Of a stretch of 64,000 bases of DNA, positions 49,201 through 58,072 are shown piece after piece. How positions within the stretch are numbered: position 1 is the first letter of the stretch; every line of letters begins with the position of its first letter. The DNA comes from Embiotoca jacksoni (taxonomy: Eukaryota; Chordata; Actinopteri; Embiotocidae): contig JAKOON010000011.1 in the NCBI GenBank assembly GCA_022577435.1, positions 20,100,531 to 20,164,530 of the forward strand. The letters run 5' to 3'. The position numbers were made by a program, and so were the translations under genes. The notes below the pieces were generated by a model that saw only the letters and a program-made list of their open reading frames with translations, was not told the origin of the DNA and made no database searches.

Positions 49201-52200
49201 GGCACGGCGTAGATGGCTGATGTACCACTGGGCAGCAGGATGGCAACAACGACCAGACCTCAGAAGTAAGAGTAACCTTTGGAGAACCCCAGAAACTTTG
49301 TGCCGACATGCAACTTCTGCAAACTGCCCCGTCGTCCCTATTTGGTCCTAAAAATGAGACGCGTACAAAATTTGATCACAGAATTGAAACGTATTGTATG
49401 TAAAAATCAATCTTCTATGACTGTACCTGTGTGTTGGGAGAAGGCTGGGGGCAGTAGAGAGGGGGGGAAGGCAGATACAGTCCAGCGGGCACCAAGGTAG
49501 GCAGAGAAGAACACAGTTCTTTGGCTGTGTCCAGCAAGGAAGACAAGGGGGAGGACATAACATTCACCCCCGCCATGACTGAAGCCTTCAGGACATCCTG
49601 TATGGAAACCTGCAACAAGTCCCAGTCTTCTCCTTCCAAAGGTTCTAGAAAAAGGAGTAGAAACACCACTCAGATCAAAGTACAGGCTTCTTTTACATGT
49701 TCTGTATGTGCTTATAGTATCTCACGGTTGTCAGGTCTCACTCACCTGTAAAGCTCTTGTCACCATCTTTATCTGTGCACTCTTGGGAGTTACTGCCAAG
49801 AAGACACTCCAACTCAGCCTGAAAAATGCTTTGTGGTTCTAAAACTGTTGGCAGGTGGAGCTCTCTCCTCCTGAGCCTGTTAGAAAGATGTCATGTTCAC
49901 AAAAAACGCATTACGTTAAAGTCTGAAATGGAACTTAAGCTATTCTAGAGTTGGCAACATCATCTACTTGTTGGTTATATGTTTGGAAACTGACCGGGTG
50001 ACGTGGGAATGCTCAGTGTAGCTGGTATAGGCCAGGCTCAGGGACACTGCTGTTTTCCAGTCCCCCAGATGATAGGCCAACCACACGGTCTCAGGAAGCA
50101 GACCCCCCAGCAGGAGGAGGTCCTGGCAGTAATCCACTGTCCATACTTCTGACAAATGCTGCTGTCGAACTGCTCTGGCCACCTCCTCCTGGCACAGCGG
50201 CACCACACGTCCAACGCTTGAGGCTGAGGAAAGACACGTCAGCAAACAGCAATACTCATGAAGGAATCCTCTGTTTAACTGACGAGTACGTTTTGGAAAC
50301 TCACCGTGGGGCAGATGTAGTGGGGGAAGGACGGCCACGTTGTGAGGGGGCAGGATGTAGAGCGGTTGGTTGGTGAAGTAAGAGGCCATGAATCTCCCCA
50401 GCGTCTGAATCACTGCACAGGCTGCGTCACTGTGAAGGTCCGTCAGCAGCTCGGGGCTGGGAGGGGAACCTGCTGCAAGGGTCATAAATAACACGCCGTC
50501 CTTCCACAGTAGCTTACACTTGTTGTATAATCAATACATAAACGCATGGCTTCATGGTCGGCCCTCGTGCACCTCTCTGACATCGTTTTTTCCAAACCAA
50601 CAAACCCACATTCACTCTCTCGTCACAGACGGGTGGAGGTGAGAGAGGAGCGGGAACATGTGCTTCTCTTTCTAGTCCTCCTTTGTGGTTACTTATGTAT
50701 TTGTGACATTTGTTATGTGTACAGCCCAATGTGACACGATGCAACGCCGACAACGAGCACATTTACAATAACGTTAAATAATAAGCAACATGCCTGTTCA
50801 AAATAATACATTAATAAAACATCCTGTAGTTAATATATTGGATTATAAGTAGTGAAAAAGATATTACTGAATTTAAAAATCAAGTCATACTGTAACCTTT
50901 TGAGTTGCTGGAGCTACTTACAAAACAGTTCCATCAAATAACTGAACGATGAAAACGTGTTGTTGATGATGGCTGACCTGTCGTGCAGGTCATGTTGTCC
51001 TTGTGGTGTTCAGCCCTGTGCAGTATCAGCTGGGCCATGTGGTCGCCGAGCTCCTGGGCTTCTCTCAGATGATACTGCGACAACAAACTATACAGGAGTG
51101 CCAGACAATGCCGCGTCTCCTGGAAGACTCTGCGATTACAATCTGACAGAAAGATGATTATTAATATCTCAGACTGAGCGCGAGCATACAGTAGGGGAGT
51201 TTAATGTTCAAACAGAAACAATGGTTCTTACCGTTTTTCCTCTCCTGACACATGTGTAACCGCCATGTTTCTGCACTTTTGGGGTACAAGCCACACAGGA
51301 AGAGATGTTCACCTGGGGGTACAAGAGCTATTCATACTCAGACACTCTTTGACCGTTCATTTCTTTGACTTGAGCCAAAGTTAAATTACTGTGCTGCAAC
51401 TTTATATTTGGTTCGTTTCGAGTTCATTTAAAAACTGAGTCCCTGAGCACACAGTTCCTTTTGTTTTTCATCTTTTACACATAAAACAGAGATTTTTTTT
51501 ATTTTTTTTTACAAAGTCAATGTTTGATTTATTTTCTGTATCTGGCACCATAACCCCAGTTAGATAAAGAGTTCTTCTGTTTCAGACCTGGGTAGCTCAG
51601 CAGTGCAGGGCCCTCTTCTAGCTTCTCTCCTGTAGCCTGCAGAGCTGTCTGGATCTGTGACATGATCACCGACAACCGTTGCTCCTCCTCCTTCCATCCA
51701 TCACAGCCTTTAAAGCTCTTTAGTTCCTCCATATAATGCAGGGTGATATCGTACACCAGCTGCCACACTCCAAACAATCTGGTCAGAAGAGAAAATCAGC
51801 ACTCCTCTTAGACTTATATTCAAATGATCCGTGATATGACAAGGCTGACATCTGGTGAAACGGTTAACCCTTTGCTCATAATCATGTCTGTACCTGCTGG
51901 ATGGTCGCTGGGGAACAGGTCCAGCCTGATGTACTGAAATGGATTCTTCCTCTTCCTCTTCCTCTTCCTCATCCTGCAGCAAAGGTACATGGTACACATC
52001 TGAAGGCCAGACCTGTGCTGGCTGGGAAGCAGATTCCTTGTTTGCAGAGGACCACACAGTTCTTTGCTGCAAGCTGTATGTGTGGTCGAGAGAATCAGAG
52101 ACCAGCTGCAAGATAAGCATGACTCTGGATAGACTTTGAGATGATAAGTGACAGTGACTGCTCTGGTCGGGGTCAGGAGGAGGAGTCAGAAGAAGGCGTA

Positions 52201-55200
52201 CGATCTGTTTACTGAACTCCACCACCAACACCAGGCAGTGTGGCCCGTCGGAGGGAGGGCTGTCCCAGGGAAGGAAGGATAGAAGGGTTTTGATGAGGAG
52301 CAGGAGGCGAGTAGAAACGAGGGCATCCTTTTCTCCTGTGTGGACCACAGAGCTGGGCATCAAATGGAGTAAAGCAGCAAATCGCACCACACAGCAGAGT
52401 GTGTGCTTCAGCAGACGAGCTCTGTGCTCCACGGCGTTTCCCAGAGACAAGCCAATAGCCCATGCTGTTAGCAGCCTACTCTGGATTTTCCCGAGTTCAC
52501 GACAAAGAGGAGTCTTCCTCTCTGTCTCAACAAAGTCTTTTTCATAGTCTGGGCCAGTGACAAGTGCGGTGTCATTGTGAGTGTCCAGGGCATGCAATGT
52601 GTCAAACATTGAGGCAAACTCCAAACGACCACCATCCTCCACATGAGAGCCAGCAGGAGGTCCATCCAAATCAGAGTCATCCTCAAACAAAGCCTAGAAT
52701 CCCACAGACACAAAACAACCACCACACCTGAATAAAGCAATTGATACGGCAGTCATGACACATTTTTACTGAGTGTCATCCCATAATACTATCCGGCTGA
52801 CCTGTACACTTTTAAGAAGCTCCTTGGTGCCACCCAGTGTCCGCTGGTCCAGCAGGAAAAGTGGCAAAGAGGATCCATCTGTGGCTGCTGAAATGACAGA
52901 TTCTGTGTTGGCGGGTCCAGATGTAACCGTGGGGTTGAACTCTTCGAGGCTGCTGTCCAGATTCAAGCAAGACACCGACTCCAGCCAAGCCTTCACGAGA
53001 ATCTGAAAGTGATGAATGCAAGTAAACTTATATTGCCAGGAATTGTCCTCCAAAGAGAACAAACAAAGATTGCTACTGCTACGAGTCTCTGGCTACTCAC
53101 CTGGGATTTATCCAGCGTCCGGCTGGCCTTCTCGAGGTCCTTGCTTGTATCCTTTAGAAGCGTTTTTAGTAGCAGGGCAGGAGAAGGCCTGTTTAGCACC
53201 TTCATAACTGAGGCCATGTAGCCATCAGACACAATGAGATAGAGCAGGCGTGGATGCCAGGTCACAGAATACCGCTGCCTCAGGACATCCCGCACAGACA
53301 AGCTGGAGCTGGACAGAGAGGGCTCCCCCTTCCCTGCAGACACTGGTGGTCTGTAGAGAGAAGCATGGTTCGTGAAAAAAAAATTCACTAAACAATTTAT
53401 AATAAAACATCACGTTTCACACTGGATTTATATTTCATTCATGCCTCGGATAAGTAAGGAAATGACCTGACTGATGAAAACTGAAAGTAAAGCAATCAGT
53501 AGTAAAGACAAGCATGAACACATGACAGGCAGAAAAGCCTCAAATTATAATGTACCTGTAAGAGACCAGAGGGTGCAACGGCAGGAAGTGTGCAGGGCCA
53601 AAGTCGACATTGCAACCAGAACTTGATAGAGTGAGAAGCCCTCCAAGGCGGGCCAGCATAAGAAGGGAGCCTCTCTTCAGTACACAGGCCAAGAAAAGGC
53701 CTCCAGGTGACCAGCTGACGCTGCCCACCCAGTAGGACCTGGAAGAGAAGATATGTGAAGACCCTTTTTAAACATGTACAGATACCGTTGTTTTCTGTTG
53801 CAGCGCTGGGATGTCATCACGCAGTGCTTTACTTCATGCAGCTGCAGTCATGGATCTTTGCCACATTTAGACAGACGTTGACCAAAGTTAAAGTGTCGGA
53901 CTGCTGCGCAAAAAAAACATCGATTCCCATTTTCACTTCTGCATACTGACCTTATATATTTAGAGGGGATAACCATCTTCGGGCTTCCACATCCTCCGAG
54001 GCTGCTTGATATGGAGACAAAGTTCTGTGTGCTCACAAAGAGAACTTGTGTCGCCTGCATTCCAAAACAAAAAAAACATATTTTGATTCACATTTCCTGA
54101 AGAACAATGGACCATAAAGAAAATGATTAAGATGTTAAAATAGAAATGGAGAAGCCTGCTGCTCACTTTAGGCTTTCTCTGGTTCAGGACCACGGCTAAC
54201 AGGCGGCCGTCGGGAGAGAAGGCCGGCACCAAGGCCCCTCTGGACTTCACTGGCTGGCAGGGTGGCGTGAGGCGGGACATGGGGTATGTCCTGGTGGCCC
54301 ACTGTATGCTGCATCCTGCAGAACTATTAAGACAAATATGCATTTTTAAGTACTATAATAACCAGTTAAAGTCCTGAATGTTACACAGACCTGTTCGCTC
54401 ACCGCACTCTCTCATAGCCTTCTTTCCACTGAATCTTAAGGCAGGTGATGATAAGCTTCTTCCCAGATGTGAAAATAAAGGCTGACAAGCAGGTATCACC
54501 CATAACCTGAGGGAGATGAGATGAGATGAGATCTAAGGCCTGTAGAAAACAGGAAATCAAGAGCAGGTCCATAAAATTGTGCCATGAATGAAGTAGTCAA
54601 TTCACTCAGCAGACCTCCGTCTTAACAAAGATGGTGTGTTGGGATGCTTCTTTGTTTTGTGAAGAAGGGAAAATGGTTTCCTCGAGGGGCTGTATTTGTG
54701 CCCACTGTCCTTTAACTGGGCCATCTCGCAGTCCTGTCAGATCCCTCGCAGACAAACACTCCCACAGGAACACTTGCCCAGTTATGGCTGCCAAGAGCAC
54801 ACACATCCCGTCCCATGAAACCTGGACAGACAATTTTGTGGAATTCCCTGTAAAAAAAAAAAAAAAAAAAAAAAAAAAGCACTGTTGAATTAGGATTCAG
54901 GAATTCACTGAAATACATGAACAATCTGCAGGCTAGATCCAGGAGAGAAAAGGTACCTGCACATCTTTGGGCTAGATGGCACCCTTATGCAATATAATGA
55001 AACATGACACTGTCCACACACGATGCTCACAGCGATCCAAACTGATTGGATATTACACCACCAGGCCTGAACTCGTGCCAGATGACCATGCAGGGTCTTT
55101 ATGAAGTACACACCTTGAGCAGAGGTAATTATCTCAACTACTTCTGTGACTGCAGCAGCAGTCTTCAACAAATCTTTATCCCTGTTCCACAGAAACAGTT

Positions 55201-55611
55201 CTCCAGAGTCCAACAGGCCACAGAGCCACATGCCTGAAAAACAACAAAACACACAAGTGATGTACGATCAGAACAGACAATCTGGTTTTTCTCAGAGTTT
55301 CTACAGTAAACTCACCATTACTGGATGAAGCCATCGTCACCACCCGGGTGAGCAGAGAGTGGAGTTTAGGAGTCCTCTTCTTGGTGCGACCAGACACCAG
55401 ATTGATCTCACTGATCCGTTTGTCATCTAACAGGAACACCGACTCCTTCTCCTGAAGAGCAATGAAGGTGTTATATTGTGAAGAGGGAAGCCCAGTTTCA
55501 GTGTCTCCACCTCTGTTGAACCCTCCTCACCTGGCCGAGCCAGCAGAACCGCGGCCAGGGCTTCTTCCGCTTGATGCTGGATGACAAAACGACCTCCAAC
55601 TTCAGCTCCAT
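37255..55611 (-). CDS. cplane1: CPLANE1 (C5orf42/JBTS17), ciliogenesis and planar polarity effector 1, complete, 49 coding exons
   Basis: Whole coding span, ATG at 55609-55611 to TAA at 37255-37257. Summed exons give about 3,220 residues, close to the ~3,200 of human CPLANE1. Recognised by stretches matching the human protein as I know it: KKPWPRFCWLG at the N-terminus, GRLEFASMFDTLHA, PAGLYLPSPPLYCPQPSP, and LGRLLEWMVRWADRR. Known role of the family: subunit of the CPLANE complex with INTU, FUZ and WDPCP at the basal body, needed to load intraflagellar-transport A proteins and for Hedgehog signalling. Human mutations cause Joubert syndrome 17 and oral-facial-digital syndrome VI. Seen here: GT-AG splice sites throughout except one GC-AG intron, with phases agreeing at every junction except exon 28 to 29. 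The start follows an in-frame context with a plausible 3' splice site in the 5' UTR at 55637. Exon coordinates are in the seven block entries that follow. Confidence 0.97.
39400..39755 (-). other. CPLANE1 intron 41
   Basis: 356 bp. Holds the 70-bp MITE-like element and a T9 run; otherwise nothing. Confidence 0.6.
39640..39709. mobile_element. Small MITE-like element, 70 bp, 12-bp imperfect inverted ends
   Basis: The left end TTAAAGGTTCAG (39640-39651) matches the reverse complement of the right end (39698-39709), TTAAAGGAGCAG, at 10 of 12 positions. It lies in CPLANE1 intron 41. It resembles abundant fish elements starting TTAAAGGTTCAG. Confidence 0.4.
40342..43246 (-). CDS. cplane1: CPLANE1 exons 32-39
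   Basis: Coding exons: 43131-43246, 42959-43043, 42805-42859, 42129-42263, 41176-41244, 41003-41088, 40699-40861, 40342-40607 (residues ~2416-2740). Exon 32 holds LISVEELQLLRANQ. It is joined through a GC donor to exon 33, RQKRRERAEKAGKIEVTFRP, an Arg/Lys-rich helix. Exons 35-37 are short and Ser/Glu-rich. Exon 38 has GGRQFISVLDLEDVMQ, and exon 39 ends SRLSELDVQLAALQNIADHL, probably a coiled coil. Exon 36 lies beside an intron holding an interspersed repeat with a strong hairpin. Splice phases agree throughout. Confidence 0.92.
41395..42045. mobile_element. Composite interspersed repeat with tRNA-like part and terminal hairpin
   Basis: Occupies most of CPLANE1 intron 35. Fish-repeat phrases such as CAAAAACTCATGAAAGTTGG and GAGTGGGCGTGGCCAAATGG come first. 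On the minus strand a tRNA-like stretch follows, with D-arm-like GCTGTAGTGGTTAGC (41731-41745) and a perfect B box GGTTCGATCCC (41692-41702). At its right end is a near-perfect hairpin, arms 41917-41965 and 41991-42038. Class unresolved; no coding capacity. Confidence 0.55.
41917..42038. repeat. Long inverted repeat (hairpin), ~49-bp arms, 25-bp loop
   Basis: The left arm begins TAAAACTGCAAGC and ends GCTGCACGTCGGGG; the right arm read in reverse complement begins TAAAACTGCAAGC and ends GCTGCACGTCGGGG. A few mismatches sit in the middle of the arms. Transcribed within CPLANE1 intron 35 it would form a stable stem-loop. Confidence 0.85.
42264..42804 (-). other. CPLANE1 intron 34
   Basis: 541 bp, nothing recognised. 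Confidence 0.6.
43324..46087 (-). CDS. cplane1: CPLANE1 exons 26-31, including polyproline tract; one unresolved frame join
   Basis: Coding exons: 45936-46087, 45782-45855, 45629-45693, 45073-45347, 44097-44462, 43324-43992 (residues ~1882-2415). Exon 28 reads SLKLADLDCSEEAGDMFSFR. Exon 29 has a polyproline run then LGEDLFRLVQ. Exon 30 starts HINYMSLSEVLGASFSNLQL. Exon 31 is Gln/Leu/Pro-rich. Two weak points. Exon 27 may instead end at 45735, pairing with an exon 28 acceptor two bases further in (45691); both options keep frame. Exon 28 ends in phase 2 but exon 29 needs a one-base carry, so frame is lost at this join as sequenced. The rest is phase-consistent. The low-complexity composition suggests disordered linker. 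Confidence 0.82.
44463..45072 (-). other. CPLANE1 intron 29
   Basis: 610 bp. Contains an RFX-type motif and an ETS site (44552-44575), otherwise nothing recognised. Confidence 0.6.
44552..44575. promoter_or_regulatory. RFX-type X-box next to ETS motif in CPLANE1 intron
   Basis: GTTGCTATGACAAC (44552-44565) fits the X-box pattern with one off-consensus base. It is followed after two bases by CCGGAAGTT, an ETS core. The pair resembles a compact ciliary-gene promoter. No transcript start is proven. Confidence 0.45.
46330..47421 (-). CDS. cplane1: CPLANE1 exon 25 (largest exon, 1,092 bp)
   Basis: Single long coding exon, residues ~1518-1882. It opens with a Lys-rich stretch, then GTWEFELEDDEYLHFLELFL and LREREL, which match a conserved block of human CPLANE1. 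A low-complexity, probably disordered middle follows. Near the end is ELGRLLEWMVRWADRRVLLG followed by VIRVKASAPAVLTSLSLLQ, another strongly conserved block. The acceptor is TTTTTTAAG before GGGAAA, with a run of T as the pyrimidine tract. The donor is CCAT followed by GTGAGT. Phase 2 on both sides fits exons 24 and 26. Confidence 0.95.
47511..49347 (-). CDS. cplane1: CPLANE1 exons 19-24
   Basis: Coding exons: 49183-49347, 48721-48868, 48529-48638, 48283-48432, 48067-48178, 47511-47826 (residues ~1185-1518). Diagnostic matches to the human protein: AQWYISHLRRARHLLHK (exon 19), GGFFRQGPNKDG (exon 20), FRELCALCWMLHVRDQLSIY (exon 21), LRWARRFLPFSCFLNAEEIL (exon 22), VRVPLREKYNSLLQRLRQCN (exon 23) and SLGTSLSTSTLTDAG (exon 24). 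The segment is basic and helical up to exon 23 and turns Glu-rich and probably disordered in exon 24. No enzymatic motif is seen. Exon 22 ends at TCTCTG followed by GTGACG, a non-ideal but phase-consistent donor. Confidence 0.94.
48869..49182 (-). other. CPLANE1 intron 19
   Basis: 314 bp, nothing recognised. Confidence 0.6.
49427..52693 (-). CDS. cplane1: CPLANE1 exons 11-18: central helical region
   Basis: Coding exons: 51894-52693, 51588-51778, 51232-51312, 50978-51142, 50305-50472, 49995-50223, 49746-49876, 49427-49644 (residues ~524-1184). Exon 11, 800 bp, holds GRLEFASMFDTLHALD and ends in a run of nine or more Glu followed by QRPSSR. Exons 13-16 look like alpha-helical repeats, with HLFLCGLYPKSAETW, LLLLGGLLPETVWLAYHLGD and DWKTAVSLSLAYTSY. 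Exon 18 carries the hallmark PAGLYLPSPPLYCPQPSP. This part of the human protein is described mostly as helical without a catalytic motif, and I see none here. The exon 15 acceptor is a tandem NAGNAG (50472 or 50469), so a one-residue splice variant is likely. All junctions keep frame. Confidence 0.95.
50473..50977 (-). other. CPLANE1 intron 14
   Basis: 505 bp, nothing recognised. Short open frames on both strands here have no similarity I know. Confidence 0.6.
52802..55611 (-). CDS. cplane1: CPLANE1 exons 1-10: N-terminal beta-propeller-like region
   Basis: Coding exons: 55531-55611, 55316-55451, 55114-55233, 54615-54847, 54403-54506, 54167-54323, 53951-54054, 53556-53738, 53101-53350, 52802-53002 (residues ~1-523). 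Repeated W-D-type blade ends are visible: SGELFLWNRDKDLL in exon 3, TGQVFLWEC in exon 4, SPDGRLLAVVLNQ in exon 6 and LFLACVLKRGSLLMLARLGG in exon 8. This fits a WD40-like propeller expected to mediate protein contacts in the CPLANE complex. Exon 1 ends in WLGQ. Exon 4 is preceded by an uninterrupted run of 27 T on the sense strand as its polypyrimidine tract. Its 5' splice site, GAG followed by GTCTGC, is weak. Phases chain without conflict through all ten exons. Blade boundaries are inferred, not measured. Confidence 0.95.
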
Positions 55612-55918
55612 GTTTGAAGGACTACATCAGTTCAACTCTGCAGCGAGACCGGAGGAACATGTTCAAGCTGGTTGAGTGACAAGCAGCAACGAGATGAGCG
55701 GACATGTAAACCTTCTGATCACCTACACAGGTTGTTATCAGCGTTATTATGACGTCAGTGTTTGCCGACTCCGTGAAGCACGTGACCAGCTGGAGGTCAT
55801 CCTCTGAACTGGACCGTTAACGAGCGTTAGCCACGAAGCTAACTTTACCTCATGCGCGTTGTCTTGGTCCATAAAAAAGCCTATCAGACGCATTTTAACA
55901 GTATTGACGACACTCACC
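55531..55918 (-). other. cplane1: Inferred 5' UTR structure of CPLANE1
   Basis: On the minus strand a good 3' splice site, CTCGCTGCAG, ends just before 55637, giving 26 untranslated bases before the ATG. A good donor (GCCG then GTGAGT) sits at 55918, so a non-coding first exon is likely to end there and a ~280-bp 5' UTR intron to lie between. This is inferred from splice motifs only, and the transcription start is not resolved. Confidence 0.45.
55750..55786. promoter_or_regulatory. CRE (TGACGTCA) and E-box (CACGTGAC) upstream of CPLANE1
   Basis: A full palindromic cAMP-response element, TGACGTCA, lies at 55750-55757 and a USF/TFE-type E-box, CACGTGAC, at 55779-55786, 139-175 bp upstream of the start codon. 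Both are common in CpG-type housekeeping promoters. If the non-coding first exon is real they lie inside the first intron; otherwise they may be the core promoter. Confidence 0.45.
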
Positions 55919-56596
55919 GGCGACGCTGACATCAGCTGGTTGGAGGATGTTACTATAACCGTGGTAATGTGATGTTATACCGTAGATAAGCCCGAGAATA
56001 TTTCGAAACTCCCTCCGCTTCAGTAGCCAGAATTGTCTCCCATGATCCTCTGCGAGGAAGCTTCATCGCGTTGCCGTGGCAACGTCGGGAGGCAGCCGAC
56101 GCGTTGTGGGAAACAGGAAGTTTAAAAACCCTTAAATCAACAAGTTTAACCCTAAAACACGAGACGTTTTTACTTCGTAGCATCTTACCGACAGTTACTG
56201 AACTTTCAGCCTCATCAGATAAAGTATTATTTCTCTAACGAGCTCATTTAGAAGCCTGAAGATTGAAATGACATTTTTCTTGCACTTCCTTGTGGAGCAT
56301 CAACTTCACTACAAGACAAAAGGCTGTTTTTACTGACTCCTCACAGCTTTATTGTCCTTTATTTATCATATTGCCACGGTTCCCCTGTTTTCCGTACAAT
56401 AACACTTCTGGAAATTGATCTTTTGTTTGTTCTCCTTTCTGTTTGTGTTTGTGGACATTCAGGGTGACGGTGTGCCCGTCAACAGACCATCGGGATGGTG
56501 GCCCACAACAACACAGTGAACAAGGCACTTTATATCGCACTTTCATCATTTAGGTTCATGCCCTGTTAAGTGCAGTAAAGTAAGTAAAGTTCAGAG
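55919..56596. other. Upstream flank of CPLANE1
   Basis: Holds the X-box promoter segment (to ~56130), including CCCATGATCCTCTGCG, which resembles a ZNF143-type motif. From 56130 to 56596 nothing recognised. Confidence 0.55.
56070..56083. promoter_or_regulatory. RFX X-box, perfect palindrome
   Basis: The 14 bases GTTGCCGTGGCAAC form two perfect RFX half-sites with a two-base spacer. RFX2/RFX3 binding to X-boxes is the established switch for vertebrate ciliary genes, and CPLANE1 is one. The site is ~460 bp upstream of the CPLANE1 start codon and ~150 bp beyond the inferred first exon donor, so it fits a core-promoter position. An ETS-like CAGGAAGT lies nearby at about 56113-56122. Confidence 0.75.
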
Positions 56597-58072
56597 GTGT
56601 ATGCCGGTCCCTTCAGCGGTGTATGCTGGTCCCTTCAGCGGTATATGCTGGTCCCTTCAGCGGTATATGCCGGTCCCTTCAGTGGTATATGCCGGTCCCT
56701 TCAGCGGTGTATGTCAGCGGTGTATGCCAGTCCCTTCAGCGGTGTATGCCGGTCCCTTCAGCGGTATATGTCAGCGGTATATGTCAGCGGTGTATGCCGG
56801 TCCCTTCAGCGGTGTATGCCGGTCCCTTCAGAGGTATATGTCAGCGGTATATGCCGGTCCCTTCAGCGGTATATGTCAGCGGTATATGTCAGCGGTGTAT
56901 GCCGGTCCCTTCAGAGGTATATGCCGGTCCCTTCAGCGGTATATGTCAGCGGTATATGTCAGCGGTGTATGCCGGTCCCTTCAGAGGTATATGCCGGTCC
57001 CTTCAGCGGTATATGTCAGCGGTATATGTCAGCGGTGTATGCCGGTCCCTTCAGCGGTGTATGCCGGTCCCTTCAGAGGTATATGTCAGCGGTATATGCC
57101 GGTCCCTTCAGCGGTATATGTCAGCGGTGTATGTCAGCGGTGTATGCCGGTCCCTTCAGAGGTATATGTCAGCGGTATATGCCGGTCCCTTCAGAGGTGT
57201 ATGCCGGTCCCTTCAGCGGTGTATGCCGGTCCCTTCAGAGGTGTATGCCGGTCCCTTCAGCGGTGTATGCCGGTCCCTTCAGCGGTATATGCCGGTCCCT
57301 TCAGAGGTATATGCCGGTCCCTTCAGAGGTATATGTCAGCGGTGTATGCCGGTCCCTTCAGCGGTGTATGTCAGCGGTATATGCCGGTCCCTTCAGCGGT
57401 GTATGCCGGTCCCTTCAGAGGTGTATGCCGGTCCCTTCAGCGGTGTATGCCGGTCCCGTCAGAGGTGTATGCCGGTCCCTTCAGCGGTGTATGCCGGTCC
57501 CTTCAGAGGTGTATGCCGGTCCCTTCAGAGGTGTATGCCGGTCCCTTCAGCGGTGTATGTCAGCGGTGTATGCCGGTCCCTTCAGCGGTGTATGCCGGTC
57601 CCTTCAGAGGTGTATGCCGGTCCCTTCAGAGGTATATGCCGGTCCCTTCAGCGGTATATGCCGGTCCCTTCAGAGGTGTATGCCGGTCCCTTCAGCGGTG
57701 TATGCCGGTCCCTTCAGCGGTGTATGCCGGTCCCTTCAGTGGTGTATGCCGGTCCCTTCAGAGGTATATGCCGGTCCCTTCAGCGGTGTATGCCGGTCCC
57801 TTCAGCGGTGTATGTCAGCGGTGTATGCCGGTCCCTTCAGAGGTGTATGCCGGTCCCTTCAGAGGTGTATGCCGGTCCCTTCAGCGGTGTATGCCGGTCC
57901 CTTCAGAGGTGTATGCCGGTCCCTTCAGCGGTGTATGCCGGTCCCTTCAGCGGTGTATGCCGGTCCCTTCAGAGGTATATGCCGGTCCCTTCAGCGGTGT
58001 ATGCCGGTCCCTTCAGCGGTATATGCTGGTCCCTTCAGCGGTGTATGCCGGTCCCTTCAGCGGTGTATGTCA
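56597..58072. repeat. 22-bp/13-bp mosaic minisatellite with 70-bp higher-order unit
   Basis: Tandem units of 22 bp (CGGTGTATGCCGGTCCCTTCAG start to end, minor variants CGGTA, AGGTG, AGGTA, TGGTA) mixed with 13-bp units lacking the internal CCGGTCCCT. Short units are concentrated in 56700-57180. Between 56867 and ~57054 a 13+13+22+22 pattern (70 bp) repeats about 2.7 times, starting at 56867, 56937 and 57007. The unit has no stop in any forward frame, so all three frames stay open for >520 codons. No evidence of a gene. Confidence 0.95.
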
